Of a stretch of DNA of 41,549 nt, positions 1-7,680 are shown piece by piece. The translations under genes and the position numbers were made by a program. The stretch's first letter is position 1. Each line of letters begins with the position of its first letter. The stretch spans positions 24,116-65,664 of the IMG/VR virus record IMGVR_UViG_3300014050_000025. The stretch is one strand, 5' to 3'. The notes under the pieces were generated by a model. That model was not told the origin of the DNA. It saw only the letters and a program-made list of their open reading frames with translations, and ran no database searches. The stretch is from a virus.

Positions 1-1232
1 TCGTCCACGCCGAAATCAATAAGCCACGGAAGGTCAGCGCGGAAGAAGTGCCCGCCAATACGCACGTGACGCTCCGGCGTGCTTTTCAGCAGCCTGATAA
101 GCTGGCGTCGCGCGGCATCGAGGTTGGGCAAAAAAGCTTCTGCACCGCCCTGATGCCGCAGCACAATCGTACGCGCCCACTTGTCTTTATTTGATATCTG
201 AACCGTCCGCAGATATGCGCCTTCTTCCGTTGGGTAATCGCCGTGCCACTCGCAGTCGACGGCGATGATATTGGCGTTCGGATCTGGGTCGGCGAGTATG
301 GCGTCGACAATCTCAGTCAGCGCAGCCTCTGTGTATACGTCGGCGTGGTCGACCGCTTCTTCGTCCAGAATCTCGTCGTGCAGCAACGCCTTGAACCGAC
401 GAATCTGCCCGACAAAATCTTCAGTAACTTCCGGCTTACGAGAAACAAATGACGGGTGCATCACCGCCATCGCTTTGATCGTTCGAGCGTTGCCGTCTGT
501 GTCGAAGGCTGGTATGTCGAGAATCCGCCCGGCGAGGCCGGTTACAGCGCTGCTGGTGCGCATAACGGCTTTTGTAGCCTCGTTGCCGAGGCACAAAATA
601 AAATCCGGCTGAACCACTCGAATTTCTTGTTCGAGAAGAATGGCGCAGTTTTTAATCCACGCCGACGGCACCGCTGTGATGTCTTCTGTCGGCGCCGCAA
701 ATTTACAAGCGAACGTCACATACCAGTCCGCGTATGTTTCGGGGTGAATACCGCACTCTTCTAACACTTCAGCAAGCAACGTCATGCCGGGCCCTGCCGT
801 GGCGTTCAGCCGCTCCATCTCGTAGCGCCCGGGAAGCTTGCCAACGACCATAACCTTGGCTTTGTGTCGCGGGCCGTAAGCGTCTACAGTGTCAAATTTT
901 TCGCCCCAACGGTGACCCGGCAAAAACTCAACCGAAACAGGCTCCTTTGACGACTTGTGAGAAATCGGCAAATGAAACGTCGAGTCGTACAGCGCCTTGC
1001 GGTACAAATTCGTCAGATGCGTGCCGACCGGTACCGTTTTCTTTTTCTTGGCAGTAGCTGCGTCAATCTCGTCGCCGAGGTTGATAGCGTGCGCGATAAA
1101 GTCAGGTCCGGCTGGCGGCATACCCGGCGCCGTCAAAGGAATTAAAGGGTATGCTGCGGCTGTGAACTCTTCTGTACCCGGGTTGTACAGCGTTTGCGTC
1201 AACCGATGCGTTAACGAAATACCCTGTGTCAT
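1..1232 (-). CDS. UDG-like domain fused to 3'-5' exonuclease of a family A DNA polymerase (N-terminal part, runs off window)
   Basis: The reading frame starts with ATG at 1232 and stays open for 410 residues to the window edge. Residues about 125-285 look like a family 4/5 uracil-DNA glycosylase: a GKLPG loop (usual GEAPG/GEGPG), a QPDFILCLGNEA strand and an MHPS motif near 258-261. Only one of the usual FeS cysteines is visible (near 176), so a 4Fe-4S cluster is unlikely. From about residue 329 a DnaQ/PolA-type exonuclease begins, with acidic pair D335/E337 (VDCEW) and a second motif GGHFFRADLPWL near 395. The polymerase domain itself would lie outside the window and is inferred from the family architecture. 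It is last in the minus-strand replication block, directly after primase. Whether the UDG-like domain is catalytic is uncertain because the water-activating acidic residue of the GEAPG loop is replaced. Confidence 0.82.
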   Translation of the reverse strand, partial: MTQGISLTHRLTQTLYNPGTEEFTAAAYPLIPLTAPGMPPAGPDFIAHAINLGDEIDAATAKKKKTVPVGTHLTNLYRKALYDSTFHLPISHKSSKEPVSVEFLPGHRWGEKFDTVDAYGPRHKAKVMVVGKLPGRYEMERLNATAGPGMTLLAEVLEECGIHPETYADWYVTFACKFAAPTEDITAVPSAWIKNCAILLEQEIRVVQPDFILCLGNEATKAVMRTSSAVTGLAGRILDIPAFDTDGNARTIKAMAVMHPSFVSRKPEVTEDFVGQIRRFKALLHDEILDEEAVDHADVYTEAALTEIVDAILADPDPNANIIAVDCEWHGDYPTEEGAYLRTVQISNKDKWARTIVLRHQGGAEAFLPNLDAARRQLIRLLKSTPERHVRIGGHFFRADLPWLIDFGVD

Positions 1233-1238
1233 AAAACC

Positions 1239-2312
1239 TCAAAGTAAAAACGATAGGTCTGCCGTCACACCGACTGCGTCAGCGGCGTCAGACAGCATTG
1301 AGAACAGTTCCGGGCGCGAATAGTCGGCCGGATCTCTGGCGTCCGGCAAAATTACCGGAACGACGTTTACATTGCGTGCGCACAGTTGCGTCACAACCTG
1401 CTCCAGTTCAGACTGCGCGTCGTGGTCAAGTACGACGAACACGGGTTTATTTGCCCATGTGGTAGCGATCGTGTTGCACTGCCATGCAGATAACGTCTTA
1501 CCAAATATGCAAACGCCTGCAACCCCGAGGCGCCAAACACTGGGGACACCCTCGACGACAACGACGGCCGGTTGGCGTGCAGCCACGTCGTAGTTGTAGA
1601 GCGCCTGACTCTTTCGCAGACCGTTGTAATATTTGGGTGCTGTCTTGCTTTCACCAACAATACGCCCCTGCCACCCGATTAGCTGCCCGTTGAAATAAAC
1701 AGGGATGTAGATACGTCCGTGCATAAGCCGGTACTTATCTAGGCGCGGATTGACGCACACACCAATGCGAAACGTCGTGGCCAGCTCGTGAACGTCTGAA
1801 AAACCGCGTGCGGCCAAATACTCCACGGCCGGGTGATAATCCGGCAACGAGTCGAGCGGAAGGATGTCGCCGGGCGGCTCAACTGTGACGTGTGAAACTT
1901 CAGCCGGAACGGCCCGAATTGGCGTGCGGAGCTGAAACCGCCGACCCGCGCCAAAGATCATGTCTTCCAGCTGCTCTAAACGCCCCGGCTTGTCGAGGCA
2001 GTTTTCGTTATAGCAAACCGCAAGGTGTGTAGACGTGCGTCGGCCGTTTCGTAGATCTGAGCCGTATTGATGGTTTACCCACAAGCGGTTGCGCTGATCG
2101 CGGCAGAACGGGCAGCACACGCAATAGTATTCTCCCCAGTTACTGCCGCGATACATTGACTTCCCGGGACGAAACGGGTCTTCAATCCGCTCGACCTGTG
2201 CCGGCACGCCCTCGTTAGCGATTTTGACTTCACCGAATTTGTGCGCCAGCAAACCATACAGTACGGGATTCAGGGGATTTGAACTTGGCGTTTTTTGTGC
2301 CGCCATTTTCAT
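1239..2312 (-). CDS. DnaG-type DNA primase (zinc-finger + Toprim)
   Basis: This would synthesise RNA primers for the replicative helicase/polymerase. The N-terminal third has a CHC2-like zinc ribbon: CVCCPFC near residues 64-70, then a second Cys pair in CYNENC near 98-103. The C-terminal half has a Toprim core: a VVVVEG strand supplying the catalytic Glu near residue 250 and a VLDHD motif near 290. At 357 residues it is shorter than bacterial DnaG and lacks an obvious C-terminal helicase-binding domain, as in many phage primases. I chose ATG 2312 because GAGAGGAG sits five bases upstream; an in-frame TTG at 2327 would overlap that ribosome-binding site. It begins just after the DnaB-like gene and ends 6 bases before the polymerase gene. 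Confidence 0.88.
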   Translation of the reverse strand: MKMAAQKTPSSNPLNPVLYGLLAHKFGEVKIANEGVPAQVERIEDPFRPGKSMYRGSNWGEYYCVCCPFCRDQRNRLWVNHQYGSDLRNGRRTSTHLAVCYNENCLDKPGRLEQLEDMIFGAGRRFQLRTPIRAVPAEVSHVTVEPPGDILPLDSLPDYHPAVEYLAARGFSDVHELATTFRIGVCVNPRLDKYRLMHGRIYIPVYFNGQLIGWQGRIVGESKTAPKYYNGLRKSQALYNYDVAARQPAVVVVEGVPSVWRLGVAGVCIFGKTLSAWQCNTIATTWANKPVFVVLDHDAQSELEQVVTQLCARNVNVVPVILPDARDPADYSRPELFSMLSDAADAVGVTADLSFLL

Positions 2313-2323
2313 ACTGACTCCTC

Positions 2324-3985
2324 TCAACTCATCATGTCTTCTGCGTAGTTGTCCACAGGAATAACACGTCGAACATTGGCTCGCGGCCGCTCCAGTGCGG
2401 CAGCTTGAGCCGGGTCAACCGGGCCGATGTCGCCACGCTGAATAATGCGCTTGGCGGCTTCGGACACGGTGTACTCGTCATTCACTAATTGAATTTCCGC
2501 GACCTTATCGTGGAACTTGATTAAACCCTTGAGATTATCCGGCCTGACGTATCGCGTCTTTGACCAATAAATCGTGGAGACACGGGTAACCTCGTCCTGC
2601 TTATTCACGCACAGACAACCGTGCAGATTCTCCGCAAACGACTTTGAACCAGCCGCGTCGGCGTGCGACACGTAACGATAGGTCGGGATGTGCTTAACGT
2701 CCCCGGTTGCTAGCTGATGCGCCAGCATGATGACACAGCCAGTCGGGACAGCAATCTTCGTACGCAACTGATCGACTGCGTTCTTGATTGGACGCGCAAT
2801 CTGATCCATGTACTGCCCACGTGTCGACATGCCCAGTTCGCGCTCAACCATGATGCCGCAGTAGTCGATGGCTACGAAGCCAATTTCCATGCCGCGCTCT
2901 TCGGCCAGCTGTTCGAGCGCGATCATAATTTCAGACACGCCGCCAGAGCCGCGATTGCCTGTCAGCGCATTCTGTGAAAAGTCGAGGTAATGAAAATTGC
3001 TATTCACCCAGCCACGGGAAGCGTCCCACCGCTCTCGCTCGCCGAACATGACTTCGCCGTTGCGGTTCTGCGGCAACTCACGGTCATAATCTTTGAGATT
3101 TGACGCTGTAGAAAGCTGATCCCAAAACTGCACTTCGCCACGGAACAACGAGCGGTCAATCTGCGCCGCGGCAGACCAGAACAGCGGATTCATCTTGTGC
3201 GCCGGATCTTCGTAGCCGACGAACACAGACAGCTTATTGGGATTTGTGACAGAATACTGATGCGCTAAGCGCACTGCAGTAACTGCCAGAATTGTCGTCT
3301 TACCGCCGCCGAACGGGCCTAAGACGCCATGAATGTCACCCGACCGAAAGCCGGTGATATAGTTATCAATAAACGGCAAGGTCGTCGGGACCGCGGGCGG
3401 TGGCAGCAGAATTTCCTGCCCGAATTCCGGCATCATGGCCGCGTGTTCAAACGAGCGGCCGATGTACTCAACGGACTGGGCCCGCTTCGTCCACTGCGCC
3501 AGCTGTGCTTCCAGATTGTCGGGCGCGCCGATGGACGTGTTCATCGCAGCCTGAACTTCGCCCTTGATCATGCGCTCGCGGATGAACCGCCGGGCGATGT
3601 CTTCGATGTACGCCTTTTCAGCGCGGCCGGGTTCAGTCTCTGCCGGCTGCGCGGCAAACGCGGCCTCAATAAACGCTGTCAGCTCGTTTACGCCGTCTTC
3701 GCCCAGCGCCATGGAATTGCTGTCACGCCACGCCAGCAGCCGGTTGATAACAATCGTCGCCGTTAGCGAGCCGTACTGCTTGTACAGATCCTGCATCGCC
3801 GCAAACAGATAGTAGTACGGCAACTCGTCGACGGATTGACCAAAGTGCTTATGGTCGAGGCCGACGCGCAGCGATTCACGCAAAAGACTGTTGTGCTGCA
3901 GCATGCCGGTCAGCATGGCCGAAATTTCGGACAGCGTGACTGCGTCCGGGGCTGCGGGTTTTTCGTCCGTGAAATTATTGCGCAT
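2324..3985 (-). CDS. DnaB-like replicative DNA helicase
   Basis: A 553-residue RecA-fold ATPase expected to unwind DNA at the fork. The N-terminal region (about 1-110) is helical and resembles a DnaB N-terminal domain, with the LRVGLDHKHF and YYYLF segments. The ATPase core shows Walker A GPFGGGKTT near residue 227 and a Walker B-like strand IGFVAIDYCG near 380, followed by a conserved helicase segment with VIMLAHQL near 440. It sits next to primase, as DnaB-class helicases commonly do. The start is ATG 3985, with GGAGAG upstream. It overlaps the preceding gene's end by 11 bases and ends next to the primase start, consistent with coupled translation. No separate loader is recognisable, though the unknown gene just upstream is a positional candidate. 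Confidence 0.87.
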   Translation of the reverse strand: MRNNFTDEKPAAPDAVTLSEISAMLTGMLQHNSLLRESLRVGLDHKHFGQSVDELPYYYLFAAMQDLYKQYGSLTATIVINRLLAWRDSNSMALGEDGVNELTAFIEAAFAAQPAETEPGRAEKAYIEDIARRFIRERMIKGEVQAAMNTSIGAPDNLEAQLAQWTKRAQSVEYIGRSFEHAAMMPEFGQEILLPPPAVPTTLPFIDNYITGFRSGDIHGVLGPFGGGKTTILAVTAVRLAHQYSVTNPNKLSVFVGYEDPAHKMNPLFWSAAAQIDRSLFRGEVQFWDQLSTASNLKDYDRELPQNRNGEVMFGERERWDASRGWVNSNFHYLDFSQNALTGNRGSGGVSEIMIALEQLAEERGMEIGFVAIDYCGIMVERELGMSTRGQYMDQIARPIKNAVDQLRTKIAVPTGCVIMLAHQLATGDVKHIPTYRYVSHADAAGSKSFAENLHGCLCVNKQDEVTRVSTIYWSKTRYVRPDNLKGLIKFHDKVAEIQLVNDEYTVSEAAKRIIQRGDIGPVDPAQAAALERPRANVRRVIPVDNYAEDMMS

Positions 3986-4745
3986 CGTTTTCTCTCCAAT
4001 GTTGCCTTATTGCAACGACAGCCGACCTAATCTCGTTCTCGACCCACCATTTGTATTTGGGATGTTTTTCCATCACAGCGTCGTACGAGCGTTGCTGCGC
4101 CTCGTATTCCAGCGCAGCAAACCACAAGTAACGCTCGACTGCTTTATCGCAGTTAATCTTTGCCGCCATGGCATGCCGAAAAAACGGACTAGCACTGACA
4201 TAGCCTTCGTCGCACAGGACATAAAATTCCTGTGTCGATTTTGACATCTTGTATACGGCCGTGGTGGCCAGCCGCAGATTCATCGTTTCCATAGCTACAT
4301 GAAAACGCTGCTCAATGAGCGTCGGCATCTTTTCCATGTACTCACGATAAATCTGCGGCGAGTTAGCCGCGTACAGCATCGACGGGCGCATTTCGGTCAC
4401 ACGCTGGTTGTTAGTTGCGATCTTTTCGGTGCCGACGGCCGAGAAGTGCGCGTACACCCAGCTCCCCAAATCGGCGCCGGCGCTTTCAGCCGCACGCACA
4501 ATTTTGCCCCAGATGGGTGTGTGCTTTACGCCAAAGTTATCTTTACCGCCGTCCCAGTTCAGTCGCCGCCGAACGTGTGCGTGGGCGTCCCAATCCGCTA
4601 CACGATCATTAAGATAGATATACTGGTATCGGGTGTACGCGATTTTTTGCGCCGGCGTAAGAAGTTGATACCAGTCTGCCGATAAGATCTCCGAATCATT
4701 CCCCGCTATCGGCCTCGCGGGATCGCCAAGAGCGCTGTGCGTCAT
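3975..4745 (-). CDS. Unknown 256-residue protein between two helicase genes
   Basis: I do not recognise the family. The protein is mixed helical with many aromatic residues (ADWYQLLTP, KYKWWVENEI) and basic patches, and has no Cys motif, Walker motif or membrane segment. ATG 4745 is preferred, with GGGAGC about ten bases upstream; longer in-frame extensions lie inside the upstream SF2 helicase gene. It overlaps that helicase's end by 50 bases and the DnaB-like start by 11, so it is almost certainly co-translated with both. The position between a UvsW-like helicase and the replicative helicase makes a loader or accessory replication factor possible, but that is inference from location only. 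Confidence 0.75.
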   Translation of the reverse strand: MTHSALGDPARPIAGNDSEILSADWYQLLTPAQKIAYTRYQYIYLNDRVADWDAHAHVRRRLNWDGGKDNFGVKHTPIWGKIVRAAESAGADLGSWVYAHFSAVGTEKIATNNQRVTEMRPSMLYAANSPQIYREYMEKMPTLIEQRFHVAMETMNLRLATTAVYKMSKSTQEFYVLCDEGYVSASPFFRHAMAAKINCDKAVERYLWFAALEYEAQQRSYDAVMEKHPKYKWWVENEIRSAVVAIRQHWRENDAQ

Positions 4746-6150
4746 GCCAATTCTGCTCCCATCCGAGGAGTTTATAGCTGTTACGCCGGCCCAGACTCTT
4801 CCGGTAGAAGGTCGGGTCGAACGTGTCCATGCAATCCAGTACTTCGCCAAACTCTTTTTTCGTGCCGTCGGGCGCCGTGTAGATACGACTTACACGACCC
4901 GGACCCTGCACATCGACAATATCACTATCCCTGTCGTCGGCGCGGACAAGAACATTTAACTGTTCAAAGTCCACGCCTGTCGCCCAGACGTCCGTAGCGA
5001 TTACGCGCTTGAGTTGGCCAGACTCGAAATTAGAACGCATGTCGTACTTTTGAAAGTCTGTGAGCGGTTTATAGTCGCTAGGCAGCAAGCCTTTGCGCTT
5101 ATAACCCGAACAGTCGTACGGCGACATGTTTCCATATACGAGGCTGAATTCCGGCAAATGCGCGCCGAGATGAACAGCGTGTTCAATCGTTTCGACGAGG
5201 ATCAAAATCTGATGCGATTCTGGATATCCCCGGACGGCTTCGGCGATGATACGGTTCCGCTCATGGTTTGTCCAGATCCCGTATCGCTTTCTCGCCACTC
5301 GGTTGCTGTAGCGCTCCGCAGGGTTCGAACGCAGCCGCATTGGCAGCCAGTTGACGCGCACCGGAACGACGAGCCCAAGATCCACGGCGTCTTGATACGT
5401 CAGCTCGAACACCATTGGACCGAACAGCGGCTCAAGTACAGCATGAGCGTTATCCATCCGCGCATATGGCGTCGCGCTGAGTCCGTAGTTTCGACTCGTG
5501 CGATATCGTGCGGCCAACGCCGTCGAAAAATTCAGCGTGGCAAGCTGGTGAACTTCGTCCGCAAAAAGAAAATCCGCGTCGCCGTCAGAGTGGGCGAGAC
5601 TGCCGGCGGTGATCACCGTCACGCGCTCCCACTGCTTCCAGCCGTCACCTACGCGACCGACCTTCGGCAATAGGCGCTTCAAACTGCGCACAATTCGCTC
5701 TGCGACGTCTACCGACTTTGTGACCACGTGAATTTTGGCGTCTGGAAACAAGAGCGCCACGGCGCCGATTAGCGTCGTTTTGCCGAACCCCGTCACAGCC
5801 TTGATGATGCCACACGGCGCCCGCGCAATCGTCCGCAGGCACTCTTCCTGTCGAGCGCGGAACGTAATCCGACCCTCCAGATTCTCCCAGCGCGGCGTAT
5901 AGCAGTCGGGCCGCTTTCTTTGACCAGATCTGTCAAGGAGCGTCGTTTGGCAGCCGAGCTTTTTCAGCCGGTTAAACATGCGGGCTAAATAGCCGCTTAA
6001 AACAATTACATGCCCATTTTCCACGCGAAACAGCTTGTACTCTTTCGTCTGGAAAAACATTCGCTGTCCGGTAATCGGGTCGCGACGGGCTTGGCCGTGC
6101 ACCTGCTCTACGTGAGAGTAGCGCAGATCGTGCGTGAGCCGTTTGATCAA
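4696..6150 (-). CDS. SF2 DEAD/DEAH-type helicase, UvsW/RecG-like (body frame)
   Basis: Two RecA-like helicase domains are visible. Motif I is AVTGFGKTT near residue 118, motif II is the DEVH box in FADEVHQL near 177, motif III is LSATPY near 204, and a C-terminal domain carries IATDVWATGVDFEQL and the motif VI-like QGPGRVSR near 436. This is the DExH architecture of T4 UvsW and phage repair helicases that remodel forks and D-loops. The open frame begins only at a TTG (6150), with no Shine-Dalgarno. The expected N-terminal residues are found in another frame that starts at ATG 6235 (see next entry), so the intact protein is probably about 28 residues longer. It overlaps the following gene by 50 bases. 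Confidence 0.85.
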   Translation of the reverse strand: MIKRLTHDLRYSHVEQVHGQARRDPITGQRMFFQTKEYKLFRVENGHVIVLSGYLARMFNRLKKLGCQTTLLDRSGQRKRPDCYTPRWENLEGRITFRARQEECLRTIARAPCGIIKAVTGFGKTTLIGAVALLFPDAKIHVVTKSVDVAERIVRSLKRLLPKVGRVGDGWKQWERVTVITAGSLAHSDGDADFLFADEVHQLATLNFSTALAARYRTSRNYGLSATPYARMDNAHAVLEPLFGPMVFELTYQDAVDLGLVVPVRVNWLPMRLRSNPAERYSNRVARKRYGIWTNHERNRIIAEAVRGYPESHQILILVETIEHAVHLGAHLPEFSLVYGNMSPYDCSGYKRKGLLPSDYKPLTDFQKYDMRSNFESGQLKRVIATDVWATGVDFEQLNVLVRADDRDSDIVDVQGPGRVSRIYTAPDGTKKEFGEVLDCMDTFDPTFYRKSLGRRNSYKLLGWEQNWHDAQRSWRSREADSGE

Positions 6151-6164
6151 TTCTTCGCCGAGCG

Positions 6165-6235
6165 GGTGCGTTGTCAGGCCCGGTGAGCGTTAACATGTTG
6201 CCAACGCGCGTAATCGTTACGGGTTGTGCAAGCAT
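6165..6235 (-). other. Displaced N-terminal segment of the SF2 helicase (apparent +1 frameshift)
   Basis: ATG 6235 follows the upstream gene's TAG by one base, the normal place for a coupled start here. Its frame encodes MLAQPVTITRVGNMLTLTGP, which has the look of the beta-strand N-terminus of this helicase class. The frame then loses helicase character around 6165-6180, exactly where the frame offset by one base begins to read THPLGEELIKRLTHDLRY and continues into the helicase. The two halves join naturally with one base skipped. No convincing stop-based programmed site is visible. An indel in the genome, a sequencing/assembly error or recoding could all explain it. Confidence 0.6.
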
Positions 6236-6236
6236 G

Positions 6237-6734
6237 CTAGTCGTCGCTTCCGGGTCCTGAGACTGGCTCGACGGATATGACTTCAAATGTCCCATACTTT
6301 TCCTGCGCGTTATTAAACGGAGAAAACCCCCGATACTTTCCTACAAGTGTGAGCAAGTGCACAAAATCTCCCAGCGGAATTTCATCGGGTAACACAGCCG
6401 ACAGCTCCACCACGTCGCCCGGGCGAAAAGCCTCGTGCAAAGCGTAGTGGCTGCGCGTCTGACTGTTCGCCTGCTGCGTAATGATTGTGCGCCGCCAATC
6501 GTTGCGCGGCTCACCAATCACAATCGGACACCAGTCGATCTTTTTGACTTCTGCGTGATGCCTGTTGGCAATCTTGGCGGCGTATCGCATGCACGACAAC
6601 CACGATGACGGCAAAAACATCACACGCTGGCTTGGGTCACGATCAAAGCAAAATATGATCTGCCCGTGCCGGCGTTTTTTCGCGGCGCCGAGACACACGC
6701 GGTTGAACCGGATTTTGATAGTTATTTCTTGCAT
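6237..6734 (-). CDS. Conserved-looking phage protein of unknown function
   Basis: A 165-residue soluble protein. The C-terminal third carries a GKYRGFSPFNN...YGTFEV pattern. I recall similar 'G.SP....YG.F.V' endings in phage and plasmid proteins with no assigned function. The N-terminal part alternates strands with basic residues (KIRFNRV, AKKRRHGQIIF), which could favour nucleic-acid binding. The ATG follows the upstream gene's stop by four bases and lacks a strong ribosome-binding site, so it probably depends on coupling. It lies between the helicase and the gp46/47-like genes, which suggests a recombination or repair role, by position only. Confidence 0.72.
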   Translation of the reverse strand: MQEITIKIRFNRVCLGAAKKRRHGQIIFCFDRDPSQRVMFLPSSWLSCMRYAAKIANRHHAEVKKIDWCPIVIGEPRNDWRRTIITQQANSQTRSHYALHEAFRPGDVVELSAVLPDEIPLGDFVHLLTLVGKYRGFSPFNNAQEKYGTFEVISVEPVSGPGSDD

Positions 6735-6738
6735 GTCG

Positions 6739-7680
6739 TCACGGCTGCGCTTTCTTGCTCATGTGCTCAGCGTAGGCCGCTCGTTCTGCCGGCGTTTTGA
6801 AGAACAGGTTCGGGGCAAAAAGACCGTCTTTGGTGCCCTTCCTACTTTCTAGTCCGGCGAGCCAGTTATAGCGCAAGTAACGCACAAACGCCTGTGACGC
6901 CCGCAGGTCGCCTTTTGCATCGCCGCCCGCTGCTTTGTGGATGCGGTACAAGAAATTTGCCGGAAGCGTCAGATCGACAGCTTCTGGCGGCACTGTTTTC
7001 CACGCACGCAGTACCGTCGCGCACCGCAGCTCTCGGCCACGTGTAAGCAGCTTGGGCGACGATACACGCGCCTGCACCTGCGGCGTCAGCCCCAAATACA
7101 GCTCCAACTTTGCGGCGCGATCAGGGGCCCTGCGGTCTACATACCATCGCGGGTCAACTATTGTGGTCAGCAACTGCGCGGCCACCTCGTCAGACAGCGT
7201 CGGTATAAATAACAAAGCCTTGTAGGCCGGGTGCATTTTGAGATACGCCTGCGCCGCGTCGTCAAAGACAAAATTAGTGCGCAGCATTCGCGCCAGCATG
7301 GCGTAGGTCGGATAGTCGTGAACAGACACGGCATGCCAACCGCCGGCTGCCGACGCTATATCTACACTCCGCATCCGCCGTAACACGATCTGCGGATCGT
7401 TAATGTCGTCAGGCGTGTGCAATACGTTTGGCCCGGCGACCTCAACCACGCGGATCTCGTTCTTATAGCGCCGCAGATACATCGCCGAAATCAATTCGGC
7501 GTTTTGCGGCAACCCCAGAATGCGCACCTGCACGCCCAACCCGTTCAGTACAGGCGACAGCAAAAACGAATCTAACAGCTGCTCAGAATTCGTAGCCGGG
7601 CCGAGCCCGGACGAATACCAAATACGCCCGTCCGAGTGCGTATGCAGTTTGATTACGTTTTCATCCAGCACGCTGTACAT
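6739..7680 (-). CDS. Unknown 313-residue protein in the recombination block
   Basis: I do not recognise the family. The sequence is soluble and mixed alpha/beta, with an Arg/Lys-rich C-terminal third (RYLRYNWLAGLESRKG, AEHMSKKAQP). There is no Walker, metal-binding or membrane signature. ATG 7680 has GGAGTTACGAC upstream and lies inside the 3' end of the SbcC-like gene (20-base overlap). Its place directly downstream of the SbcC/SbcD pair and upstream of the helicase suggests a partner in recombination-dependent replication, but nothing in the sequence shows a mechanism. Confidence 0.75.
   Translation of the reverse strand: MYSVLDENVIKLHTHSDGRIWYSSGLGPATNSEQLLDSFLLSPVLNGLGVQVRILGLPQNAELISAMYLRRYKNEIRVVEVAGPNVLHTPDDINDPQIVLRRMRSVDIASAAGGWHAVSVHDYPTYAMLARMLRTNFVFDDAAQAYLKMHPAYKALLFIPTLSDEVAAQLLTTIVDPRWYVDRRAPDRAAKLELYLGLTPQVQARVSSPKLLTRGRELRCATVLRAWKTVPPEAVDLTLPANFLYRIHKAAGGDAKGDLRASQAFVRYLRYNWLAGLESRKGTKDGLFAPNLFFKTPAERAAYAEHMSKKAQP

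Noticed and set aside
5318-5340. A GGTTCGAACGC string resembling a tRNA T-loop
   Set aside because: Lies inside the SF2 helicase coding sequence and no acceptor or anticodon arms can be formed around it.
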